Shown here: positions 7,264-12,772 of the stretch, one piece after another
How positions within the stretch are numbered: the first letter of the stretch is position 1
Layout: every line of letters starts with the position of its first letter
Assembly (NCBI GenBank): GCA_963169595.1
Contig: CAUJFM010000094.1
Location: forward strand, 1-12,772
Direction: 5' to 3'
Source: Bacteroidota bacterium
GTDB taxonomy: Bacteria; Bacteroidota; Bacteroidia; Flavobacteriales_F; PHOS-HE28
DNA: 12,772 nucleotides
Made by a program: the position numbers and the translations under genes
Notes under the pieces: model-generated
What the model saw: only the letters and a program-made list of their open reading frames with translations
What the model was told of the DNA's origin: nothing
Databases searched by the model: none

Positions 7264-8052
7264 CTACTGGAATCCTTGTACGATGCCGATGACCAGCAGT
7301 ACGCTGGTGAGCAGGGTGATCACAGGTGTCAGGTCCTGCAAGGCCTCGCGGGCCAGGTCCGGGTTGGGTTGAACGTACACCACGTCGTCACCCTGCATCA
7401 CGATATCCGCATAGCGCAGACCGGAGATGTCCGACAGGTCGAACTCATACACATGCCGCTTGCCGGTGGTCACATCCCAGCGGAAGAGCTTCACTTTCCT
7501 AGCGTTGCCACGCCGGTTCACCCCCCCGGCCGAGGCGAGCACCTCCAGCAGGGTGGTGTTGTTGTTCTCCAGCGGGATCACCTTGGCATCGCCGCCGCCA
7601 CCGGGGAAGACCACCACACGTCGGTTCACCACCTGCAGCTGCACAAAGGGTCGGTTGTAGAACTCCGCGTAGCGCTCCTCCAGCATCAGTTCGGCCTCGC
7701 GCATCGTGCGCCCCGCCACATGCACCCGGCCCAGCAGGGGCAGCTTCACCTGGCCGTCGAATTCCACGAAGTAGGTGAAGAGGTTGCGGTTCAGCATCAT
7801 CTGGTTCCGCTGCCCGGCGCCCCCCATCTCACTGACCAGGTCGATCATCCGGAAACCGTCGTTCGCGAACAGGCGGAACTGCAGTTCATCGTTCACCTGG
7901 ATGCGGAACCTGCGGCCGGTGGTGTCCTGATAGGTATCGAACTGGTGGTCGCGGGAGGTCTTGAACATGATGTCCCGGTTGATGGTGCAACCGGAAAGCA
8001 ACAGGATACCGGCCAGCACGGACCAGAGCAGGCGGGTTCGGGAGCGCTTCAT
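7264..8052 (-). CDS. Wza-like polysaccharide export outer-membrane lipoprotein
   Basis: Predicted outer-membrane channel component of polysaccharide export. With the start at 8052 it has 262 residues. The first 22 form a lipoprotein signal: basic MKRSRTR, a hydrophobic core and the lipobox LLSGC with the lipidated Cys22. A Poly_export domain follows (about 48-142, RIQVNDELQFRLF at its start, LLGRVHVAGRTMREAELMLEERYAE inside), then one SLBB-type domain (about 145-228, with LLEVLASAGGVNRRGNARKV). The C-terminus is a hydrophobic helix (about 239-259), comparable to the membrane-crossing helix of E. coli Wza. The protein is shorter than Wza (379 residues), apparently with one SLBB domain fewer. 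The frame is open upstream to an ATG at 8169, but ATG 8052 is chosen because it begins the signal peptide directly and the upstream part overlaps the glycosyltransferase. It is probably the first gene of the export operon. Confidence 0.93.
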   Translation of the reverse strand: MKRSRTRLLWSVLAGILLLSGCTINRDIMFKTSRDHQFDTYQDTTGRRFRIQVNDELQFRLFANDGFRMIDLVSEMGGAGQRNQMMLNRNLFTYFVEFDGQVKLPLLGRVHVAGRTMREAELMLEERYAEFYNRPFVQLQVVNRRVVVFPGGGGDAKVIPLENNNTTLLEVLASAGGVNRRGNARKVKLFRWDVTTGKRHVYEFDLSDISGLRYADIVMQGDDVVYVQPNPDLAREALQDLTPVITLLTSVLLVIGIVQGFQ

Positions 8053-8058
8053 ATCTGG

Positions 8059-8066
8059 CAAAAGTA
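8059..8066 (-). promoter_or_regulatory. Putative Bacteroidota -7 box before the Wza-like gene
   Basis: The coding strand reads TACTTTTG, an exact match to the TAnnTTTG -7 consensus, in the 35-base gap after the glycosyltransferase. Only six bases lie between the box and the ATG, so the mRNA would be leaderless or nearly so. No convincing TTTG -33 element is seen about 19-21 bases upstream, so the call rests on the -7 match and its position. Confidence 0.5.
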
Positions 8067-8087
8067 GCGATCCGCCCGGCGCGGGGT

Positions 8088-9314
8088 TCAGTCGAGCAAG
8101 GAGTGATAAAGGCGGCTCATGTCGTCCACCAGTCGGGTGTAGTGGTAGCGTTGGGCCACATGGTCCCATCCCCCGGCGCCCATGCGCTGTCGCAGGGTGT
8201 CGTCCTCCACCAGGCGGAGCAGGTCCCGGCGCAGGCCCTCGGCATCGCCGCTCTCGCTCAGGAAGGCCGTGTCCCCGTGGCGCACCACGTTCTCAATGCC
8301 CCCCACCCGGGTGCTCACGATGGGGCGGTTGGCGGCTTGCGCCTCGATCAGGCTCACCGGCGTGCCTTCGTTCAGGCTGGTCAGCATCACCACGTCCAGC
8401 CCCGCGTTCACGATGTCCACCTCCTTCAACCAGGAGGTGAAGGTCACCGCGGCTGGGGCCACCGCTGGCTTGCCGTTCACCCCGTGGCCGAACCCATGAC
8501 CGTTGAAGACCGGACCACTGGCCAGGGTCAGTCCCATTTCGCGGGCCTTCTGTTCCAGCCGCTCCCGCTCCTCGCCATCGCCCACGATGAAGGCGCGCAG
8601 TTTCCGTCCGGAACGCTGGCGCACTTCCGCGATCACGTCCAGGAACAGGTCGTGGTTCTTGATCGGTACCAACCGGCCCACGATGCCGATGGCGATCTCA
8701 TCATCGGCCACCCCGTAGACCTTGCGGAACAGGGTCCGTTTGCGTTCCTGCTCGGCCTGGAACCGGCTGAGGTCAAAACCCAGGGGGATCACGCTCACCT
8801 TGTCCGCCGCACAGATGCGGTGCTCGTCCACCAGTTCCTGCTTCTGCTTGTCGCTGATGGCGATGATGCGTGAGCTGCGGCGGGCCAGGAAGCGTTCGAT
8901 GTTCTTGTAGAGCGCCGTGCGCACCGGCCCGAAGTAGCTGTGGAACACGTGGCCGTGGAAGGTGTGCACGATCACCTTCACGCCGAGGTCGGCGGCGGCC
9001 ATGCGGCCCACGGCACCGGCCTTGGCGGCATGCGTGTGCACGATGTCCGGCTTGTATTCACGGATGAGCTGCTTGATCCGTCGGTAGGCACCCCGGTCGC
9101 GCCAGGGGGCCACTTCACGCTGCAGCTCGGGCAGGATCAGGGGCTTCACGCCCACCGCATCCAGGATGTGATGGCTGCCTTCTTCGGTGGCTTCCTGGCT
9201 GCCGCCCACCAGCAGCGTCTCGAACTCGGACGGCAGGTAGCGGGTCAGGTAGGCCGCGTTGTGCGTGGGGCCACCCAGGTTGAACCGGTTGATGATGCGC
9301 AGTACGCGGGGCAT
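8088..9314 (-). CDS. Glycosyltransferase family 4 (GT-B fold)
   Basis: Cytoplasmic retaining GT-B glycosyltransferase expected to add one sugar from a nucleotide-sugar donor to a lipid-linked glycan. The 408 residues begin MPRVLRIINRFNLGGPTHN, the Gly-rich N-terminal loop of the fold. They continue with DIVHTHAAKAGAVGR and HTFHGHVF acceptor-side motifs, IAISDKQKQE and VIPLGFDLSRF at the domain junction, and the donor-side GIVGRLVPIKNHDLFL and FIVGDGEER. The C-terminal E-x7-E motif is EGTPVSLIE (Glu316, Glu324), followed by RPIVSTRVGGIENVV. A Gly/His/Pro-rich loop of about 20 residues (near 266-288, containing NGHGFGHGVNGKP) sits just before FTSWLKEVD and looks like a lineage-specific insert. 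An ATG at 9377 is open upstream, but 9314 fits the family N-terminus and lies just after a -7-like box. Donor and acceptor cannot be named. Confidence 0.94.
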   Translation of the reverse strand: MPRVLRIINRFNLGGPTHNAAYLTRYLPSEFETLLVGGSQEATEEGSHHILDAVGVKPLILPELQREVAPWRDRGAYRRIKQLIREYKPDIVHTHAAKAGAVGRMAAADLGVKVIVHTFHGHVFHSYFGPVRTALYKNIERFLARRSSRIIAISDKQKQELVDEHRICAADKVSVIPLGFDLSRFQAEQERKRTLFRKVYGVADDEIAIGIVGRLVPIKNHDLFLDVIAEVRQRSGRKLRAFIVGDGEERERLEQKAREMGLTLASGPVFNGHGFGHGVNGKPAVAPAAVTFTSWLKEVDIVNAGLDVVMLTSLNEGTPVSLIEAQAANRPIVSTRVGGIENVVRHGDTAFLSESGDAEGLRRDLLRLVEDDTLRQRMGAGGWDHVAQRYHYTRLVDDMSRLYHSLLD

Positions 9315-9327
9315 GTCGGAGCGGCGG

Positions 9328-9335
9328 CGAAGGTA
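9328..9335 (-). promoter_or_regulatory. Putative -7 box before the GT4 gene
   Basis: The coding strand reads TACCTTCG (TAnnTTTG with one change) in the 29-base gap between the asnB stop and the GT4 ATG, 13 bases before the start codon. The same octamer occurs before lpdA. No clear -33 element is seen, so read-through from asnB may also drive the gene. Confidence 0.4.
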
Positions 9336-9343
9336 GCGGCCGC

Positions 9344-11227
9344 TCAGGATGTGCGGTCCGCGGTGTGCCTCCACCACGATAGATAGACGAGCAGCGCATG
9401 CACGGTTGCCTGTGCCTGGCCGGGACGTGCGGAGGCGAGCCGCGTACGGACTGCTTGCACGGCCTCCCAGTTGAGGCCTGCCGCGGTGACCTGCTCACGT
9501 GTCAGCATCCCGTCCATCAAGGGGCGCAGCGGCCCCAGGAACAGGTCGCGCAACGGCACCTCGAAGCCCTGTTTGCGTCGGCCTACGATGCCGGCGGGCA
9601 GCATATCGCCGAAGGCCTCCCGGAGGATGGCCTTGCCTTCTCCGCGCCTCACTTTTCGATCGGCCGGCAGGGCAAAGGCCAGTTCCACCACCCGGCGGTC
9701 CAGGAAGGGGGTGCGCACCTCCAGCGCGTGGGCCATGCTCGTCAGGTCCACCTTGTGGAGCATGTCATTGGCCAATACGGTGTGCACATCGGCCAGCAGG
9801 TGACCGTTCAGGCCCGGCAGTTGCCCGATGCCGCGTGCCATGTGGCGATCGCGTCCGGCCAGCAGGGTGGGGGAGGTGGCGCCCGGCAACAGCGTGGGGG
9901 CATCTCCATCGGCATCGAAGCTGGCCAGGCTCAGCCAGCGCTCCTCGGCACTCCCCTGGGCCGCTTGGGCAAAACGGTCGAGCTTGCGGAAGGTATCTGT
10001 GAGCCGGTTGTTCCGCGAGCGGGGCAGGGTCCTCCACAGCGGGCCCAAGGCTGCTACGGCGCGTTCCAGCGCACCGGGCATGGCCAGTCGCAGCTCGGCC
10101 TGGTGTTTCCGGTAGCCACCGAAGACCTCGTCCGCGCCGTCGCCGCTCAAGGCCACGGTGACATGCTGGCGGGTGGCGCGGCACAGCAGGTAGGAGGGCA
10201 GGGCGCTGCTGTCGGCAAAGGGCTCATCGATCGCGGACAGGAAGTCCGGATAGGCCTCGGCCAGCTGTTTCCGCGTCAGCTTGAAGGTGGTGTGCTCCGA
10301 GCCGATGTGCCGCGCCACGGCCTCGGCATGGGCGCTTTCATCGAAGAAAGGATCATCGGCGTAGCCGATGCTGAAGGTGCGCAGGTCGGCCTTGTGCCGT
10401 TTGGCCAATGCGCTGATGATGCTGCTGTCCAGGCCACCGCTCAAAAAGGTCCCGATGGGCACATCACTGATGAGTCGCAACTGCACCGCATCGTCCAGCA
10501 AGGCGCGCAACCGGGCCACGGGGTCCGGTGGGGACGCTGTGCGCTTGGCGGCTTCCACCAGGTCGTACCAGCGGGCGCGTTGTACACCGCCCGCGTTCAC
10601 CCGGAGCAGTTCTCCTGGCTCCAGCTTCTGCACTCCTCGCAGGATGGTATGGGGCGCGGGGATGTAGTGGTACGTGAAGTACTGGTGCAGGCTTTCGGGA
10701 TCCGGCTCTCCGTGCGCGCCAAGGGCCTGCAGGGCGCGCAGCTCGCTGGCGAAGCGCAGGATGCCGGCCTGTTCGCTCCAAAGCAGGGGCTTCACCCCGA
10801 ACCGGTCGCGGGCCACCAGCAGGTGGTCATCCTGCGCATCATGGATCGCGAGGGCGAAGAAGCCGTTCAGTTCATCCAGGAAAGCCTCGCCCATCACCGT
10901 GTAGAGCCGCAGCACCACCTCGGTGTCGGTATGGCTGCGGAAGGTGTGGCCTTCCCCCTCCAAACGGGCACGTAGCTCTTGGAAGTTGAAGACCTCGCCG
11001 TTGAACACGATGGTGTAACGCCCGCCTTCGTCGGTGAAGGGCTGGTGCCCGGCCGCGCTGGTGTCGATGATGCTCAACCGCCGGTGGCCCAGCACGACAC
11101 GGCCTTTCCGGTACACGCCTTCAGCGTCCGGACCACGGTGCGCGATGCATTGCAGTGCGGCCGTGATGCGGTCATCCGTCAACGGAAGGTCTGGGCCCAA
11201 GTGGTAGGAACCGGCGATGCCGCACAT
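9344..11227 (-). CDS. asnB: Asparagine synthase-type glutamine amidotransferase
   Basis: Class II glutamine amidotransferase joined to an ATP-PPi synthetase domain. The family makes asparagine from aspartate, ATP and glutamine; relatives in polysaccharide loci amidate sugar acids. The 627-residue protein must start at ATG 11227, because MCGIAGS places the nucleophilic Cys2 at the N-terminus once Met is removed; the frame is open further upstream, but that would bury the cysteine. Glutaminase motifs are IAHRGPDAEG (28-37), GHRRLSIID (47-55), FNGEVFNF (75-82) and SHTDTEVV (98-105). Synthetase motifs are the PP-loop SGGLDSS (263-269), SGDGADEVFGGY (361-372) and LEVRTPFLDRRVVE (502-515). All catalytic residues look intact. 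It sits beside the GT4 gene, 29 bases away, and next to the export operon, so either housekeeping AsnB or an envelope-glycan amidotransferase is possible. The sequence alone does not separate them. Confidence 0.93.
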   Translation of the reverse strand: MCGIAGSYHLGPDLPLTDDRITAALQCIAHRGPDAEGVYRKGRVVLGHRRLSIIDTSAAGHQPFTDEGGRYTIVFNGEVFNFQELRARLEGEGHTFRSHTDTEVVLRLYTVMGEAFLDELNGFFALAIHDAQDDHLLVARDRFGVKPLLWSEQAGILRFASELRALQALGAHGEPDPESLHQYFTYHYIPAPHTILRGVQKLEPGELLRVNAGGVQRARWYDLVEAAKRTASPPDPVARLRALLDDAVQLRLISDVPIGTFLSGGLDSSIISALAKRHKADLRTFSIGYADDPFFDESAHAEAVARHIGSEHTTFKLTRKQLAEAYPDFLSAIDEPFADSSALPSYLLCRATRQHVTVALSGDGADEVFGGYRKHQAELRLAMPGALERAVAALGPLWRTLPRSRNNRLTDTFRKLDRFAQAAQGSAEERWLSLASFDADGDAPTLLPGATSPTLLAGRDRHMARGIGQLPGLNGHLLADVHTVLANDMLHKVDLTSMAHALEVRTPFLDRRVVELAFALPADRKVRRGEGKAILREAFGDMLPAGIVGRRKQGFEVPLRDLFLGPLRPLMDGMLTREQVTAAGLNWEAVQAVRTRLASARPGQAQATVHALLVYLSWWRHTADRTS

Positions 11228-11232
11228 GGTGA

Positions 11233-11240
11233 CAAAGGTG
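11233..11240 (-). promoter_or_regulatory. Putative -7 box before asnB
   Basis: The coding strand reads CACCTTTG, one base from TAnnTTTG, and ends five bases before the asnB ATG. It lies just past the hairpin terminator of lpdA, where a new transcript would be expected to start. No clear -33 element was found. Confidence 0.4.
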
Positions 11241-11253
11241 CATGGTGGAATGG

Positions 11254-11281
11254 AAAAGGCCGGGACAGGGCCCGGCCTTTT
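11254..11281 (-). terminator. Rho-independent terminator after lpdA
   Basis: A perfect 11-base-pair inverted repeat, AAAAGGCCGGG (11254-11264) and CCCGGCCTTTT (11271-11281), with a 6-base loop. In the lpdA direction the hairpin ends in TTTT and begins about 20 bases after the lpdA stop. Because the arms carry A on one side and T on the other, it could act in both directions. It separates lpdA from asnB and the polysaccharide genes. Confidence 0.85.
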
Positions 11282-11301
11282 TCGTTCGAAAGGTCGTTCG
11301 G

Positions 11302-12690
11302 TCAGAGGTGTATCACCTCGCCGTAGGCGGCGGCAGCGGCCTCCATGATGGCCTCGCTCATCGTGGGGTGCGGGTGCACCGTCTTGATGATCTCGTGGCC
11401 GGTGGTCTCCAGCTTGCGGATGCTCACGCACTCGGCGATCATCTCCGTCACGTTGGCACCGATCATGTGGGCGCCCAGCAGTTCGCCGTACTTGGCGTCG
11501 AAGATCAGTTTCACGAAGCCGTCCTTGTTGCCGCCTGCGCTGGCCTTGCCGCTGGCGCTGAAGGGGAACTTGCCCACCTTGATGGCGAGCCCCTTCTCCG
11601 TGGCCTGCTTCTCGGTTATGCCCACGCTGGCCACCTCGGGGCTGCAGTAGGTGCAGCCCGGGATGTTGTTGTAGTCCAGCTTCTCGGTGTGCTGGCCGGC
11701 GATCTTCTCCACGCAGATGATGCCTTCCGCGCTGGCCACGTGCGCCAGGGCCTGGCCGGGGGTCACGTCACCGATGGCGTAGTAGCCGGGGATGTTGGTC
11801 TGGTAGAACTCGTTCACCGTGATGCGGCCCTTGTCCGTCACGATGCCCACCTCCTCCAGGCCGATGCCTTCGATGTTGGGGGTGATGCCCACGGCGCTCA
11901 GCACGATGTCGCATTCGATCACCTGCTCGCCCTTGGCGCTCTTCACGGTCACCTTGCAGCCCTTGCCGCCGGTGTCCACCTTGGTCACTTCAGCGCCGGT
12001 CATCACCTCGATGCCCTGCTTCTTGAAGCTCCTCTCCAGCTGCTTGCTCACCTCCTCGTCCTCCACGGGCACGATGTTGGGCATGAACTCGACCAGGGTC
12101 ACCTTGGTGCCGAGGGCGTTGTAGAAGTAGGCGAACTCGCTGCCGATGGCACCGCTGCCCACCACCACCATGCTCTTGGGCTGCTCGGGCAGCACCATGG
12201 CCTCGCGGTAGCCGATGATCTTCTTGCCGTCCTGGGGCAGGTTGGGCAGCACGCGGCTGCGAGCGCCGGTGGCGATGATGATGTGCTTGCCTTCCACCAC
12301 GCTCTTTGTGCCGTCCGCAGCTGTCACCTCGATCTTCTTCCCCGGCTGCAGCTTGCCGGTGCCCATGATCACGTCGATCTTGTTCTTTTTCATGAGGAAC
12401 TGCACGCCGTTGCTCATGCCTTTGGCTACATCGCGGCTGCGCTTCACGATGCCGGGGAAGTCGGCCTTGGGCGCGCCCACGGTAATGCCGTAATCGGCAG
12501 CGTGGTTGATGTACTCGAACACGTTGGCGCTCTTGAGCAGGGCCTTGGTGGGGATGCAGCCCCAGTTGAGGCAGATGCCGCCGAGGGATTCCTTTTCAAC
12601 GATGGCGGTCTTGAGGCCGAGTTGGCTGGCGCGGATGGCGGCCACGTAGCCTCCGGGGCCACTGCCGAGAACGATCAGGTCGTAGGTCAT
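11302..12690 (-). CDS. lpdA: Dihydrolipoyl dehydrogenase (E3)
   Basis: Flavoprotein that reoxidises dihydrolipoyl groups of 2-oxoacid dehydrogenase complexes and the glycine cleavage system, passing electrons through FAD to NAD+. The 462 residues match the family. The FAD-binding loop is VLGSGPGGYVAA (7-18). The redox-active disulfide is in GGICLNWGCIPTKAL (Cys40, Cys45). The NAD-binding loop VVGSGAIGSEFA is near 176, the second FAD motif is GYYAIGDVT, and the C-terminal dimer motif HPHPTMSE (439-446) carries the catalytic His441 and Glu446. The interface segment reads IPGCTYCSPEVASVG, with Cys where many proteobacterial enzymes have Val and Thr; I recall this form from Bacteroidota sequences. 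No E1 or E2 gene is next to it in the window. It has its own putative promoter and a terminator, so it appears monocistronic. Confidence 0.98.
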   Translation of the reverse strand: MTYDLIVLGSGPGGYVAAIRASQLGLKTAIVEKESLGGICLNWGCIPTKALLKSANVFEYINHAADYGITVGAPKADFPGIVKRSRDVAKGMSNGVQFLMKKNKIDVIMGTGKLQPGKKIEVTAADGTKSVVEGKHIIIATGARSRVLPNLPQDGKKIIGYREAMVLPEQPKSMVVVGSGAIGSEFAYFYNALGTKVTLVEFMPNIVPVEDEEVSKQLERSFKKQGIEVMTGAEVTKVDTGGKGCKVTVKSAKGEQVIECDIVLSAVGITPNIEGIGLEEVGIVTDKGRITVNEFYQTNIPGYYAIGDVTPGQALAHVASAEGIICVEKIAGQHTEKLDYNNIPGCTYCSPEVASVGITEKQATEKGLAIKVGKFPFSASGKASAGGNKDGFVKLIFDAKYGELLGAHMIGANVTEMIAECVSIRKLETTGHEIIKTVHPHPTMSEAIMEAAAAAYGEVIHL

Positions 12691-12722
12691 GATGCTTTTG
12701 GAAAGGGCGATTGTTCGGGGGG

Positions 12723-12730
12723 CGAAGGTA
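12723..12730 (-). promoter_or_regulatory. Putative -7 box before lpdA
   Basis: The coding strand reads TACCTTCG, one base from TAnnTTTG, 32 bases before the lpdA ATG. The 82 bases upstream of lpdA hold no gene that I can recognise. No good -33 element is seen; an upstream gene beyond the window might contribute transcription. Confidence 0.4.
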
Positions 12731-12772
12731 AGGGAGGGCGCCGAAGGGCGGGAGGTCCATCCGGGCTGGGAG

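Noticed and set aside
8053..8087. GC-rich stretch between the GT4 stop and the Wza-like start, considered as a terminator
   Set aside because: The short G/C complementarity gives no convincing stem with a T-run, and the stretch is better explained by the -7-like box.
9398..10975. 525-codon plus-strand open frame
   Set aside because: It lies fully within asnB on the other strand; the translation lacks motifs and asnB is unambiguous.
11228..11301. Possible small RNA or riboswitch between lpdA and asnB
   Set aside because: The 74 bases are fully accounted for by the hairpin terminator and the asnB start region; no further structure is visible.
1..12772. A mobile element, defence island or new multi-gene system
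   Set aside because: No transposase, integrase, nuclease, toxin or phage motif and no terminal repeats were seen; all genes fit known envelope, repair or metabolic families.

Overview
The window reads as a chromosomal segment of a GC-rich member of the Bacteroidota, most likely near the Flavobacteriales. The lineage call is an inference from three things. The protein motifs look right, for example Lpd carries the GCTYCSPE variant and the co-polymerase/kinase fusion ends in a Tyr-Gly tail. Shine-Dalgarno sequences are weak or absent. TAnnTTTG-like -7 boxes sit a few bases before several starts. All nine supported genes lie on the minus strand, so transcription runs from high to low coordinates. 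Coding density is very high; the longest gap between genes is 73 bases.

In transcription order, the right end holds lpdA (dihydrolipoamide dehydrogenase), with its own putative promoter and a strong hairpin terminator. Next come an asnB-type glutamine amidotransferase and a GT4 glycosyltransferase, each preceded by its own -7-like box.

Then follows a compact envelope-polysaccharide block: a Wza-like outer-membrane export lipoprotein, a Wzc-like chain-length regulator fused to a BY-type tyrosine autokinase, RfbC (dTDP-4-dehydrorhamnose 3,5-epimerase), a MraY/WecA-family polyprenyl-phosphate sugar-phosphate transferase, and a membrane-anchored MltD-like lytic transglycosylase. From the Wza-like gene down, gaps are 14 bases or less, with two ATGA stop/start overlaps, so this looks like one operon. 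uvrA begins with GTG only 17 bases after the transglycosylase stop and runs off the left edge.

The block fits together. The WecA-like enzyme would load the first sugar on undecaprenyl phosphate, RfbC and the GT4 enzyme would supply and add sugars, the Wzc- and Wza-like proteins would control length and form the export conduit, and the lytic transglycosylase could open peptidoglycan around that conduit. No flippase (Wzx), polymerase (Wzy), tyrosine phosphatase or other rml genes are present, so the full locus must extend elsewhere.

I see no RNA genes, insertion sequences, CRISPR or phage genes, and no clearly new multi-gene system. The points most worth a second look are the Tyr-Gly repeat tail of the kinase, the translationally coupled lytic transglycosylase, the recurring -7 boxes with very short leaders, and uvrA at the end of an envelope operon.
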